A stretch of DNA of 64,000 nt, taken from NCBI GenBank assembly GCA_000697665.1, contig KL197749.1:200988-264987 (forward strand). The letters run 5' to 3'. Positions 1 to 12,479 of the stretch are shown one piece after another (position 1 is the stretch's first letter; each line of letters begins with the position of its first letter). The notes under the pieces are model-generated. The model worked only from the letters and a program-made list of their open reading frames with translations. It was not told the DNA's origin and ran no database searches. The position numbers were made by a program, and so were the translations under genes. The stretch is from Jaapia argillacea MUCL 33604 (taxonomy: Eukaryota; Basidiomycota; Agaricomycetes; Jaapiales; Jaapiaceae).

Positions 1-1215
1 CAAATGTTCAAGAAATCAAGGTCGATAAACAAAGAATAAGTTGAGACCGAGTCGAAGCATGCAGCGAGCAAGTCGTAAATTGGCCTCAATGCACTGAACG
101 CCGCAAATCTGTTTGGTCCTGCTTGCCTTTGTGGGCTTCCAACGCGTCGCGTCGCAGCGAATGACCACCGCCGTAACGCGCATATATCCTGATATTCTTC
201 TGATTTGTCTTGCCGCGGCTGCCTTTCAAAATCCTCGAACATTTTTTGCACGACGATACAATGGCGAATATATGTCTGGGACTATTCTGCACAGTCGTGG
301 AGATTCAAAGTCATTATCCTCCTAGTCGATCCATCGCGCTGCTGCGGGTTTGAATCGGAAGAGAGATGTGGGCGGGGCTCACCGACGTCTCTAAAGCTGT
401 TGAACGCCCTTGTTATCGCGATCAAGCCTGTTCTCATGCGAAACTAGGCTGAATAGTGGCGAAAGCAGCGCGACCGACGTTTATCCATTTGGCTTCTCAC
501 GGGCCCTACCCTCACCCCTCACCCGAAATCTTAATCTTGTTGGTCAGTGTCCATCGTACTGGTGACAATCCCCGAATACCTACAGCCCCTTGTATTCGGT
601 ACGGCTTGCCAGGTGTTTCCAAATCATCGTTCGAAGGGTGCGACACACCAGAGTCAACTTCGAGCTATCGGCCGTTTCTTGTGGCTCTGTGGTCCGATGC
701 ATTCCCGAACCTCTATGCATGCCTGACTACTTTTCTTTTAGCATTGGATATTCATGTCGCTTTCGAGGCACACAAGAAAGTCAGAACTGTTTGCGATATG
801 GCCTCAGATCACCTCATCCACGAAGTTCTGGTACAACCACGTGGCCATATCCTCTGCCTCACGTTCGCATAGGGCGGTGGTGCACTAAGTAAGTCAGTGC
901 TTCCACATTCCGCGAACATCATCCAGGAACAAGGTCAGTCTATCTTCGACGTGCCGTACGTACCGGCATCGCTATGCTAAGCCTATCTCCAACTCACGCC
1001 ATACCCCCCCAAAGATTCGCCATAGATATCTCGTCTCTCCATGCAGGACTTACTCCATCTATGATGGGTTCGTCTTTGGAACAATACTGAATCCTGGCTC
1101 AGTCAGCACAGTGAGCCCCTGCCGAACACCTGGACCTTGATCACGACGATGGACACTTGACTTGCGCAACACACTCATGACTTCAACCATCACGATCACC
1201 TGAGGACCAGGAAAG
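1..1215. other. Intergenic, no gene recognised
   Basis: Open frames of up to 138 codons occur on both strands, but they overlap one another, mostly begin at non-ATG codons and show no domain I recognise. The last ~100 bases are the promoter of the dioxygenase gene that follows. An upstream gene could begin before the window, but I see no 3' exon with convincing coding character. Confidence 0.6.
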
Positions 1216-1222
1216 TATAAAA
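1216..1222 (+). promoter_or_regulatory. TATA box of the dioxygenase gene
   Basis: A perfect TATAAAA lies 76 bases upstream of the ATG at 1292. Spacing and orientation fit a core promoter for the TauD-type gene. Confidence 0.6.
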
Positions 1223-1291
1223 GCTCAATGGATTTTTCGTGTTCTTCAGTGTCATCGCACTTCTCTCCCACCAGTTCTCCTTCAATTCCTC

Positions 1292-2839
1292 ATGGCTCCC
1301 TCTGTCGCTGAGACTGTCACTACTACCACCGAGCAGGTCAGCAATGGCCTCGCGAAGATCAACTTAAAGGCTGGAGAGAAGCAAGATGTGAGAGATTCTT
1401 CTCATCCTGGGTCTCCCCACACTGAAACTTACGCTTTCTTGCAGAACGGCCCTGCTTACCCCTTCTACCTTCCCTACTGGGATGTTGAGGAGAAATTCCC
1501 CAAAACCGAAGTCTTTGGTAAGTTATCCGCTTATCCGCTTATCAGCAATCCCCACCCTGATTCCATCATCTGTTACAGAGGTCGAAGACCCTGGCAAGCG
1601 TGCCAACCCTGCCAAACCTAACCTCCTCAACCCCTCGACCAAAGTTAACCACCTTAGTCCCTACATTGGAACCGAGATCACTGGCGTCCAAATCTCCCAG
1701 CTCTCTAAAGAGGGTTTGGATGAGCTCGCTTTGTATGCCGGCGAGAGGAAGTTGTTGGTTTTCAGGGATCAAGACTTCAAGGATATCGGACCTGAGAGGC
1801 AGATCGAAATTGCGAGGTAAGATTAACCCTTCCAGCAGTTATTGCATCCTATGAGACTGAGCGTGTTCCCCCTTTCACCAGACATTTTGGTCCCATTCAG
1901 CGTCACCCCACATCTGGGAACGTGAAAGGCTTCCCAGAGTTCCACGTCGGTGAGTATCTCGGTCCACTCTACAAAACTTCTCGTTACCGACGACTTTCAG
2001 TCTATCGTGACCCCGAACATGACCAGTTCCGGGAGTACCTTGGTACTGACCGTGCTAATCTGACCAGCTGGCACTCCGACGTCGTAAGTACTGTCACTAT
2101 CATTTTACCAGCTCCTAGATTCAGATGTACTCTGTCCAGTCGTATGAGAAACAACCTCCCAGCACAACATTTTTCTTCCTCCTCGAGCAGGTATACATTC
2201 CGCGTTTCTCACAGCCAATGACTATAACTGACTGGAACGCTTGACAGCCCGATCTAGGTGGTGACACTCTGTTCGCTTCTCAAGTTGAGGCGTTCAACCG
2301 TCTATCCCCCGAATTCCAGAAGCGCCTTGAGGGTCTCAAGGCCGTCCACTCGGCCGTCGAACAGGCTGAGCACTCCAGGAAGCGAGGTGGACCCGTCCGT
2401 CGCGAAGCTGTCGAACATGAGGTGATTTCATCTCTTCCAATTTCCATTGTCGCAAAGACTCATGCACATCCTGCACCTAGCACCCCCTCGTCCGCCAGCA
2501 CCCCGTGACAGGCGAGAAGGCCCTCTACGTCAACCAGGGCTTCACCCGTCGCATCGTCGGTTACAAGCGCGAAGAGTCCGAGTATCTGCTCAGGTTCTTG
2601 TTCGACCACATCTCTAAGGGTGCCGACTTCATCGTCAGGGCGTCCTACAAGCCTGGAACCGTTGTCGTTTGGGTAAGATATACTCTACTCCAAAGAATAT
2701 GGGAACTGAACACTTCTTCAATGCTCAGGATAACCGCGTCACCGTCCATTCTGCTACCGTCGACTACCCGGCTGCTCAGAGAAGGCATGCTGTGCGCCTG
2801 ACGCCTCAAGCTGAGATTCCTGCCGAGGTAACTGTCTGA
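1292..2839 (+). CDS. TauD-type Fe(II)/2-oxoglutarate dioxygenase
   Basis: Likely an alpha-ketoglutarate-dependent dioxygenase of the TauD/sulfonate dioxygenase family. Such enzymes couple decarboxylation of 2-oxoglutarate to hydroxylation of small sulfonates or related substrates. The first exon reads MAPSVAETVTTTTEQ, then about seven short introns follow (for example 1388-1443, and one starting near 1517). Family marks: the HxD iron ligands in TSWHSD (near 2070), the distal His in DNRVTVHSATVDYP (near 2740) and the 2-oxoglutarate Arg in RRHAVRLTPQAE just after. The order N-terminal strand, HxD, distal His and Arg is complete, and about 350-380 residues is normal for fungal members. ATG 1292 is chosen because a TATA box sits 76 nt upstream. 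The last codons read PAEVTV then TGA. The gene converges on the helicase gene (gap ~165 bp). The exact substrate cannot be read from the sequence. Confidence 0.85.
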
Positions 2840-3003
2840 GTTGCTGGGGAATGGGAAACGGGAAACAACTGAGGAATTGCTTGTAATATTATTGGGAGGC
2901 AATATATCGCTTTCTTCGACGATGACAGCGGGGGCGTGTAGAATGACTGGTGGTGTGGAATTCATTAGACAACCATACGGGTACTGAATAACCTCGGAAA
3001 AAC

Positions 3004-5087
3004 CTAATAACGACCCCGAGACGACTTGAAATCCCTCTTGGAGTTCTGCAACGTCCTCTCTACATCAACACTTCCCCTCATCTTTCCCTTCCCAAACACA
3101 ACGACCGTTCCTTGTTCGCCAGCCCTCCCAGTCCTTCCCGCTCGATGCAAGAAATCAATCTGGTTCCGTGGCTCGTCGAGCATGAAGACATGCGTGAGGG
3201 ACGGAGAGAAGTCAAGGCCGCGGGAGAGGAGAGACGTCGTGATCAGCACATTCGGAGTCTCCTTGGGTTTGGCGACGGGGTGTTCTGAATCCGACGAAGT
3301 GGCCATTGGGTCCTTCTGCTTCTTGGAGGAGACCTGCGGTTTCAGGAACCCGGCCAAATGCCGGTTGCTCCCAATGCTTCGGGCTTCACTGGTACTCGTG
3401 AGCGCCAAGTTGGGAATTCCCTTCTCCTCCAAATACTTCCCCAGCTCTTCTACCTTCGTACTCCTATTACAGAACACCAGCACTTTCGACTTCTCCGACC
3501 GCCCTTGGTGCGCGTCTTCATCCCACACTCTACGAATTCGCTTCTCAACATCGGAATTCCGGTTTCCCGTAGATGGACCGACGTGTTCAGTTTTCAGAGA
3601 GGATGGGAGTTGGTGAAGTTTGGGAGAGGCAAGGCGGATGAGATTGGGGTGATGTGTGTCGAGATAGGAAGCGAGCGATGCGGGGATTGTTGCGGTCGTC
3701 ATGATGAAATGGAATGGATACATCAAAACACCAGGGCGTACCCCTCTGTCTTCCGGCGATTCTGGCAAAACTCGACCACGAGCCTCACTAATGTCGGATA
3801 GCAGCATTTGGGTGTACTCCAGGAAGTCAGGATCTATTTGAATACCATATGAACGATGTTAACAGTGACCAAGAACAAAACCCAACTGACCGAATAGTAC
3901 ATCCGCTTCATCAACAACGACATACTCGATCTTCTCCAAGTTCAACTCCGGCTCTCGCTTGAAAAACGATTGCTCTTCTGACGGATCTGCCTGTGTCTCC
4001 GGTTGTCTGTCCCAACCGTAGCCGCGTACCATGTCGAGGAGTTTCATAGGTGTACCCACCAGTAGGTCGGCGTTCCTCCCATACTCAGTTTCTCGGGGAG
4101 GCCTAACCTCGAACTCGGCACTCGCATCACCATCTGCACCTGCAGAAGTGGTATCCCCAGACATCTTGGAAGCGGTAGAAGAACGCGATGTGTTGGGTAG
4201 GTTTGCTCGAGATGCGCAGCGAACCCGTAATTTTTCGATGTGGGTAAGTGACTTTGCAAATGAGGTTAGCTGTCGGGATAGCTCATGTGTCGGTGCAATG
4301 ATAAGCCCTCGCGGTGACGGGAGGTGTGAATGGAGTTGGGCTTGTCGATGTGGTGAATTGTGGGGCATTTCCGTACGTTTCAGGTTGTGTAAGAGAGGAA
4401 GGAGATAGGCAAACGATTTTCCTGAACCCGTTTCAGATGCCAGAAGACATTGATGCCAACGCTGGTGAGAAGGGAGACCAGAACGATGCACATTACTCGT
4501 TTTGGAGTCAGGGACAAGATGCTTTATCGCGAGCGACTGAATGGGAGTGGGCACTGCTGATGGACCCAACACGTCTCGAACAGACTCCACCAGTCCTCTC
4601 AGCAACGGCGGACCGAAAGACCTGGGTAAGTCTTTGATCGGCTGAAGCCTCTTTGGAGACAGCTGCAGTTCGTCCTCAAGAGAATGTCGTAGTCTAGCTC
4701 TCCGCAGGACTAGGGAGGGAGACGGCTTCGAAGAATCAGATGTCCCTGGCTGTTCTCCAGGGTGAGGGAGATCATCGCGAACAAATTTCGGTTCCGGGGT
4801 AGGCTGTCGCTTTGGCGGGGAAGGACGACGAGGAGCAACTTCCACTCGGCGAGGTTGTTGGCGACTCGCCACTTTGGGTGTCAGGTTATCAACCAGTCGC
4901 TTGCGTGCCGGCACTGAAACCAACACCTGAGACGCAAGTACGGAAAATGGCAGGTAAACGACTCACTTTTCTTGTTTCGCTGGCCACCACTGAGGTGCAC
5001 CGGCGAGGTATGGAAGCATGATGCACGATACTCCAGACACAGGCATTGGGTTTTCAATGTGTGTGATGAACGGAGGAGAAGGGACAT
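3004..5087 (-). CDS. MRH4: Mitochondrial DEAD-box RNA helicase, Mrh4-like
   Basis: ATP-dependent RNA helicase. The motif order is complete: Q-region FGPPLLRGLVES, motif I ASETGSGKS, Ia APTHELSRQL, Ib VGTPMKLLDM, II DEAD, III TAT (in MTTATIP), IV VLVFCNRSTK, V TSLLSRGLDF and VI HRAGRTGRAG. The first exon starts at ATG 5087 and reads MSLLLRSSHTLKTQ, later FHTSPVH. It is basic, Ser-rich and lacks acidic residues, a typical mitochondrial presequence. It is spliced (donor ~4966, acceptor ~4911) to PARKRLVDNL. A second intron (~3888-3840) falls right after DEADVLF and restores DEADVLFDPDF. Known role of yeast Mrh4: assembly of the large mitoribosomal subunit. The inference of the same role rests on the presequence and the SAT-to-TAT change. 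The 5' end faces LSM6 across a 250-bp shared promoter. Confidence 0.85.
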
Positions 5088-5337
5088 GGCCGTCCGGCGA
5101 GTTGTCGATCAAGGCCAATTACAATGGTCAGGTTTGAGACGAGAAACAAGGCCTCGAGATTCAATGAGCTGCTAGTGGATGTGAAGCTGAGATTACTCAG
5201 TACATGGCCTATAAGAAGTGTATAGATAATTGAATGAGAGAGCCAGGCAAGGAAGTGACAGCAGCGGACGAAGTTGGACCTGGCGTTGGACTTCAAATTT
5301 TTTCAATTTCGGCTTCACGCGCTCGCACAAACCTGCC
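5088..5337. promoter_or_regulatory. Bidirectional promoter between MRH4 and LSM6
   Basis: The 250 bp lie between two divergent start codons, so both promoters must fit here or overlap the 5' UTRs. I see no clear TATA box. The block just before the LSM6 ATG is pyrimidine-rich (runs of T and TC). Confidence 0.55.
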
Positions 5338-5752
5338 ATGGACGAAACCACTCCGCCCCCACCGCCTGCAGAAACTTCTCCGCCTCCCCCGCCTCCTCCT
5401 GCACCATCAGCACCATCGGGATCACCGTCAGATTTCCTGAAGGGTGTAGTACGCAAACGTGTTGTCGTCCGACTCACTTCAGGCGTCGATTATCGAGGTG
5501 AGGCACTCATCTACGCTCGACTCGAACATAACAACATAACGTCTCCATCTTTCAGGTGTTCTTTCATGTCTCGATGGTTATATGAACATCGCCCTTGAAC
5601 AGACAGAGGAGTACGTCAATGGCCGTGTTACGAATCGGTATGGGGATGCATTCATACGAGGGAACAATGGTGAGTCTATCGTGAACAGTGCCTTCGTTCC
5701 TTTCCTAACAGACCCCACAGTCTTGTATATCTCCGCAGCTGAAGCAATATAG
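5338..5752 (+). CDS. LSM6: U6 snRNA-associated Sm-like protein LSm6
   Basis: LSm6 is one of seven ring subunits of LSm2-8 (U6 snRNP, splicing) and LSm1-7 (cytoplasmic mRNA decay). Three exons: 5338-5497, 5556-5669 and 5721-5752. The Sm fold is complete: Sm1 from DFLKGVVRKRVVVRLTSG to GYMNIALEQTEEY, and Sm2 with GDAFIRGNNVLYISA. The protein ends SAAEAI, close to the usual LSm6 C terminus. Unusual is a ~30-residue N-terminal extension of Pro, Ser and Thr (MDETTPPPPP, then a second Pro run) before the Sm domain; canonical LSm6 starts almost at DFL. It may be a disordered lead, or translation may start further in, but no internal ATG precedes the Sm1 motif. Confidence 0.93.
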
Positions 5753-6492
5753 GACTCTCCCACTTGTATTATCAATCTGTCATCGTTGTACATCGCCCTT
5801 CTCCCCTTCAGATCATGCAAGCCGATTCTTTCATCGCTCGCAAATTTGCCCCGATCACAACCATTTTGCGGCCCAACACACAAGAAACATTCGATCCTGT
5901 TTCAAGAGACAATGTTATTGCAGCGTGGGCAATGTAAAGAAGAAGACAGGAGACATGAAATCAGGAGACAAGTCAATCTAAATCGTTCATTATGGACAAG
6001 GAAAAGAAAAAGATCATTGATGGCGTCGTAAAAGAACGCTCGATTATCCCAACCTTGCGATGGAATGGAAGTAGAGGGTGGGCGGTCGTGGAGACCAACC
6101 CGTGCAAGGTTAATGTACAAGCGGAGAGGGGATGGAGAGGAAGGGGAGAGGAGGGAAGCTAGGAATGAAGTGGTAAGGCTGCGCATTGTCAGATTGTCGG
6201 GAGGGATGGGGGGAGCGGTAAGCATTGCGGCTAGAACTACAATGGAATGGGGTATGCAAACCGATGAAGTGATACAAAGAGGCGATTCAACACCTGCTGG
6301 TAATGCCAGTGGAGGAACAAAGTGCGTAAAAAATACAATGTGTCGTATCTTGCCCATTAGAATGTTGAATTAACGAATGTCGTAGGCTTGAACGTGAATG
6401 AATGTCGTGGTAATCGATGAACCCAGCATCGATAGTTGTCGTCGACGCCCGCGTCATGAATCGTATAGTCGTTTTCGCCTCCCTTTCAAAAC

Positions 6493-8280
6493 TCAGAACC
6501 GGTCCGAGTCTTGAGAAGCAGAGGGATCCATCATATCCATATCGTCGAACGCGAACATGCTTGAGAATGTGTCCCGCTCGAAGTCCTGAGGGGGAAGTTG
6601 CATTTCCCGATCTTCAGAGAACGGTCGGGCTTCGTACAGTGACGACGACGCTGCGGCAGCTTGGATGAACTCGTATTCGTCCTCCTCAAACGCCGGTAAC
6701 CCTAAAGTGAGTGCCGGGATGCCGCCGCTCAAGGGATCGAACTCATCATTGCACCCTTGGACATCGACGATGTCCTGAGGCCACAACATCTCTTCCTGCT
6801 CTCGCCATGCGGCCGCTTGCTCATTGCCGTATTGAATCTCCATATCCCGCAACTGCCCTTGCAGATCCTGCTCTGGTAGAGTGCCAGGCATCGTCTGCGG
6901 GGTGTAGGGGCTGCGGTAAGGAGACGAGCGACCGGACGACGTGGAGCAGGAACTGTGCATGTTGGTCCCTGCTGGAGAGATGTGGTGTTGCGGGTACAAC
7001 GAGTGGCGATTATCGAAGTTGGTGTTGATCGACAAACTACGGAAACCTCCATCTCGGTCGCGGTATTCGGGTGCGCCGCTAGGCATGCCAAAGTTGAAGC
7101 CCTCGTTTATCTGAAACGGACCGTAAGTGACAGTCCCTCTAACAAAGCAGCCGAATTACTCACGGAAAGACTGCCCTGATATTCGTTGGAATCGCCGAAG
7201 GGAGGAATGAGATCCTCGTCCAAGAAGTCGAATTGCGTCATCGACTCGTGGAGATGAGAAGGTCGCGATTTACGCCTTGTTTGTTGGATGGGCATCATCG
7301 CGGGAGACGATGGGCAAGACGGCATATAGACAGTTGGCAATTGGATACCATACTGGCCAGCGGCGGGAGTAGGAGCCGACGATGATCGGCTGTGACCCCG
7401 AAGGAAGACGGGAGGAGCACTCAAGACAAAAGGTGCGCTCTCAGAGTCGGTGTACGATTGATCATCGTAATCCGTGGCCTTCCCCTTCCCTGACTTCTTG
7501 CCCCTCCCCTTTGACCGCTGAGGGCGGTATACGTAGTCGGGGTACATCTTCTCGTGCTCCCTCTTCTTCTCCTTGGCGAGCTCCTCCCAGTGAGCGCGAT
7601 CTTCCGGGGCAAGGCTCTTCCACTGCAAACTGATGGTCTTGGATAGATCGGCTTGTCGCTGCCTCTTGTTCGGGATGCCGTCCGCGCCAGCAGACTCTTC
7701 TTCCTGTTGGAGCAATTCCTTTCGTTCTTCGCAGCATTTTCGGCGGAAAAGGATAAATGCGTTTTCCGGTCGCTTGATATAATCTCCATCCCCCTTCTTG
7801 GGCCTCCTTGGCTCGTTTGAAGCAACGCTGATGTCGCTGCACGTAGATTGGGATGACCCTCGGCGCTTATGACCGAACGAAGACGACGACTCTACGGAGT
7901 AGTTTGACTCTACTGAATATGTTGAATAGGTAGAGGAGGCGTTCGAAGACAGGGAATCAGCGGGTGATTCTGAGCGGTCGAAGGAAAGGGGGGTGGGGCC
8001 GCGATTGGGGAAGGAAAAAGCGCTGGTATCGCCTTGGAACGGCGAAGGGGAAGGGGAGGGGGAAGAACCGGTGGTACGGACGGGGAACGTAAAGGCACGG
8101 GGAGTGGGCGAAATGATCTCCAAGGTGGGGGTTTCTGGCGTATCGGGAGTCACGTCAAGTGCTATTGGCGCCCAACGAGGGGAGGGGGGGAAAATTCAGC
8201 GGTGAGTCCGATTTTACTCTGATTAGTGCGATCTGCTACTCACATCGAGAGGAAGCATGGCGTGTTCGGTATGCAGGCAT
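6493..8280 (-). CDS. HMG-box transcription factor
   Basis: Three exons. Exon 1 (ATG 8280, MPAYRTRHASSR) is spliced to LDVTPDTPETP, and a second intron (~7165-7110) joins YQGSLS to INEGFNFG. The HMG box is of the MATA/Sox type: DYIKRPENAFILFRRK opens helix 1, then KTISLQWKSLAPEDRAHW and KEKKREHEKMYPDY follow. About 20 residues rich in Glu and Gln separate helix 1 from helix 2, a loop longer than in most Sox boxes but known in basidiomycete HMG regulators. Flanks are Ser-rich and disordered (N-terminal ~110 residues), then a basic patch RSKGRGKKSGKGK after the box. The C terminus is acidic (FAFDDMDMMDP), a possible activation domain. Basidiomycete relatives include mating and fruiting regulators such as Prf1, but no target can be assigned here. 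Confidence 0.88.
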
Positions 8281-9701
8281 GATGGCTTCGTTTAGGACAA
8301 TGGATCAAAGTACAATGCAAAGTGGGATCGTAGCAAGGCTAGCTTGCTCACACTGGCAATTATGGCGAAGAAAAGAGTATCGACCCGCGAGTACAGCAAA
8401 TAATGGTGGAGGTATCCCGGACAATGAGCAAACCTGGTTCTCCCCGAGGTGGAGGGTGGAGAAACAATTGGGCGTGGAAGCTGAAGAGGGGCACAATAGC
8501 GATTTGGCATTCTTATAGTCCTCGGCACGGATAGGACTCCGTGGGTGACATCCCTCCGCCGAGGAGGGGCACGAGCTACTTTCATTTCGAGAGATACGAC
8601 GGATCTGATGAGGGATCTTGTCTTTTGTCTGCGCCAAAGAAATGCGACCCATGGTTTCGGGAATGGACCATATAAGGACATGTGAGAACTAATACGACAC
8701 TGCCAACGCATTGCAAACAATGATCTCTTATTGTCTCAGTTCTACTTTGACAATCTCGTGGAACGATTCTGGCAGGTATATCCAGGCCTCGTTGCTTCGC
8801 CTGCGCTAGGACTATTGTGTCTCGGTCAAACTTACAGGCTTATTGTCCCCATGACTTCCTCGATACGTTCGTGATAAAGTTCCGACACCCAAGATGGCTC
8901 TCTTGGACCATATCTCTCTGGCCCTCGCGCTATTCGCTGGCGCCTGTGGACCCTCACTATCCATCGTGATCTGCCAACTGCCGCCCAATACTCTGTGGGC
9001 GTCTCCACAACCTGGCGGTCGACGCATTTTTTGTTGCTCGGGTACTTCGGAACTCCTCTGATGCTCAGGCGTTCAGGTCCGATCGCATGTTATCCTCGTG
9101 TCTCAGCGAGAACATTTTCCGCCTCGTCTCTTTTGTCTCAGCGGCCCCGAATGATTAGGTAAATCTCCCGATGTCGCCCATCGACCTCCTCTTTGGTAGT
9201 TTCTTGCCGGCAATGTCGCAATATATCCGACATCTGTCCCAGCAGTTTTTCGTGGTAGCGTTATCGTTCCATCCATCAGCTCTGATTGGAAGGTCGGTGA
9301 ATTTCTCTCTGCCCCTTGGCCAGACTCAGTGCCCTGTCAGCAGATCTGAGCAGGTGCGTTGCTAACATTTAGAATTCAAGTCGTGGCAACCGCAACATGG
9401 AGGTGCATGACGATGGGATGAAACCATTGTCAATCGAATGGAAGCTCAGTTTGGCGCAGAGATTGGTGTGGCGATAATGATCGGCTCTCAATCATCCGAC
9501 AAATACCTAGGTAATCGCTGGTGCTTCCTACATCGCCGATCATGGACGACATTGCCTTCGACTGTTGTCCTTCGATGTGGGGAATGATACCTCACAGGAC
9601 GTTACCTCCGTTTTGATAGATTATTGTGGTACAGAGGGCAAGCGACATTTCGGAAACCACGAGAATCCCCATCACCATACCATCAGCATCTTTCATCGCC
9701 T
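8281..9701. other. Intergenic, HMG-gene promoter and ALDH 3' flank
   Basis: This 1.4-kb stretch holds the upstream region of the HMG-box gene and the 3' flank of the aldehyde dehydrogenase gene. A 142-codon open frame on the minus strand (8292-8720) begins at TTG, has no recognisable domain and probably covers promoter or 5' UTR. A long upstream region is common for HMG regulators. Confidence 0.45.
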
Positions 9702-11878
9702 TCACATCTTATGCCCCAAATTCACATGCACCGCCTTCACTGCTGTATAGCTACAAATCCAAATGTTAGATCACCCGTTCCATTTTTATGCGGGATGGGG
9801 GCATGACACTCACTTGCGGAGGGCATACTCTCCGAGCTCACGGCCAATACCCGATTGCTTGTAACCTCCAAATGGCACGTTCACTTCAGGGAAATTGGTG
9901 CAGTTGATCTAAAGGGGAGCAAGGAAACCTCCGAAATCTAACCAAGTTTACACCGGGACCAGAATAGGACGCACCCAAACCGTACCGGCCTGGATCTTGT
10001 GAGCCACTCGTAAAGCGAGATTGATGTTTTGGGTGAAGATGGCCGATGCCAAGCCGTACGCGGTATCGTTCGCTTGCCTGACCACGTCTTATGCGGCAAG
10101 TCAGTATTTAGCCCCAAGCTGACATAGAGAGCGAAAAGGCAGCGATGTGCTGACCTTCTTCGTCTGTGAACTTGATAACCACGGCAACAGGACCGAATAT
10201 CTCTTCTTTCACGATCTTCATCTCGGGCCTACAATTGGTGAAGATTGTGGGTTGAATGAAGTATCCCTCGCTTCCGTGTCGGCCTCCACCAATGTGGACT
10301 TTCGCTCCGTCCTTCTTTCCGGAGTCGATATAGTTCATGATCCTCTGAGAGCAGACTGTGAGCACCACACGACACCATGCCGTTTTCTGGGGAAACGCAC
10401 GTCAAATTGAGTTTGTGAGACCTGAGGGCCTTGGTAGGTGGTTGGTTCGAAGGGGTCTCCAAGAGTCAGCGCTTGGGAGTGAGCGGTGAAACGTTTCATG
10501 AATTCATCGTAAATCCCAGCTTGCACGAATATTCGTGAGCCTGCCGCGCATGCCTGTCCGTGATTAAAACTAGCATAGTTGAAATGAGTTCACCGAGTTT
10601 ACTTATCAGTACGGCGCGATGGAAAAGATGGCACCCACTAGATTCCATGAGCAGCCCACTTGACGGCCTGCTCAATCTCCGCGTCGTCGAATATAATATT
10701 TGGGCTCTTCCCTCCAAGCTCAAGAGTAACATTCTTCAGATTGGTCCTCGCAGCAGCCTCCATGATCTTCCTTCCGGTTACCGTGCTCCCCGTAAACGCA
10801 ATTTTCTCGATCCCCATGTGCTCTGACATGGCTTGACCAACTGTGCTTCCCAAACCATTGATGATGTTGACAACGCCTGCCGGGTAGCCAGCTTCGTTGA
10901 CGAGAGAACACATACGGAGAGCGGAGAGGGGTGTGACTTCAGAGGGCTTGAGGACGATCGTGTTTCCAGTTGCGAGGGCAGGACCGATTTTCCAGCACAT
11001 CATGACGACTTTCATGGTCTGTCAGAGGGTGATTCAGAGTTGAAACTGAAAAGACTGACGAGGGAGATTCCATGGGATGATTTGTCCCTGTAAAGAGAAT
11101 TCGAGAACATGTTGGCTGAAGAGAAAGGGAGGACTTACGACAACGCCAATGGGTTCATGTCGCGTGTACGCCAGTTTGTTTTCATCAGTCTGAACGAGGT
11201 ATCAGGTTTGGTCCTCCCCAATTGAACTAAATTAGGCTGACTGACCTCGATGGTTTGACCGTGATCCTTGTCCGACCAACCGGCATAGTATCGAAGAGTC
11301 GCAATGCACCCGTTGATGTCAAAATTCCTGGCGACAGAGTAAGCCTTTCCTATAGAACGAATAAAGGTAATTCAGTAAAGTGACTCGGACCGAAAGCAAT
11401 ACTTTCCAATGGGTATACGAACCGACATCCAAGGCTTCAAGTGCAGCCAATTCATCTGCATTTTGTTCCATGAGGTCAGCGAGTTTCCAGAGGAGCTTGC
11501 CTCTCTCCGATCCGGCGACGTTGAGGCCCCATGATTTATCAAACGCGTCTTGGGCAACCTTGACAGCGATGTCGACGTCTCTTGAGGAGCCGATAGCAAC
11601 TTTTCCGATGACCTTAGCATTAGCTGGGTCCTATATTAATAAAAAAAATCTGCGCAAGAGGGAGTAGTGGAACACGAACTGGGGTTGATAACGCTAGAGA
11701 CGGACAAGGCGCCAAGGATCTAAGTTGACATACGATCAAGATGCGAAACAAGGGCTTACTCAATTGTCGCATCTTCAACGGGGTCAACGAACTTCCCGTT
11801 GATGAAGAGGCCAGTTGGAAATGTAGACGTGCCCTTGAAGGTGGGCGTATCGAATTTGTAGGAGAAAGTTCCAACCAT
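9702..11878 (-). CDS. Aldehyde dehydrogenase (NAD(P)+), copy 1
   Basis: Class 1/2-type aldehyde dehydrogenase, oxidising aldehydes such as acetaldehyde to acids. Starts [16 protein letters not shown] at ATG 11878. About ten exons encode ~500 residues, the family norm. Motifs in order: [10 protein letters not shown], the proton-relay and NAD region [31 protein letters not shown] (Rossmann), the general-base Glu in [11 protein letters not shown], the nucleophile Cys in [23 protein letters not shown] and [19 protein letters not shown]. The last exon is tiny: the intron falls before [16 protein letters not shown]. No signal or targeting peptide is visible, so it is probably cytosolic. A second intact copy with the same end structure lies at 32368-34214, and a decayed piece of a third lies immediately upstream. 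Confidence 0.93.
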
Positions 11879-12479
11879 TATGGTAAAGATTTGAAACCGA
11901 GGAATTGCAGGGGGTGGGCAGCGGCCGTGAACGGGTGAGCGACGGCGTCAATTCACACTTATATGGCATCCTAGCATTTGGCTGATCGCAGATCGTGGAA
12001 CCCAAAGCTCCTCCAGGTAGCCATAATCCCCGTCCCGCATGGAATATAGAGGCATTCGAAGTCCAAGGTGGGTCCCAACTCGCAGCGTGAACCGTGACGA
12101 TAGCTATTTATACCAAAGGAGCTATCGGCATACGGCAAGGCTTAGGCGAGTAACAGCAACTGCAAGTGTTCATCAGAAGGTGGGTGCTTCTGCGAAGCAC
12201 AAAACCGTGGGTACCTCGCTCACGTGGTCACCTTGTGGAAGACACTTCTTGACCTTGGTAAGTTCTGCCAAGCCGAGGGTGAGGTAAGTAGATGTTAGAT
12301 CCTCCTGGCTGAGCAATGGGACAAGATGATATCCGATGTTACCTCCGACTCAAAGGTTGGGGGCCCATTCAGCATCCGAACCAAGTACTTATCATTGCGA
12401 GAGGCCGGGGATTCGAATGGTTGACCGCCTCTAGGTGGGCCTATTTTATCGAGACGCACGAACTGGGTTCGTGAGGACC

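Noticed and set aside
456-872. 138-codon plus-strand open frame
   Set aside because: Starts at GTG, no domain, no splice context, overlaps another open frame; likely chance.
3026-3616. 196-codon plus-strand open frame
   Set aside because: Antisense shadow of the helicase C-terminal exon, which has all conserved motifs on the other strand.
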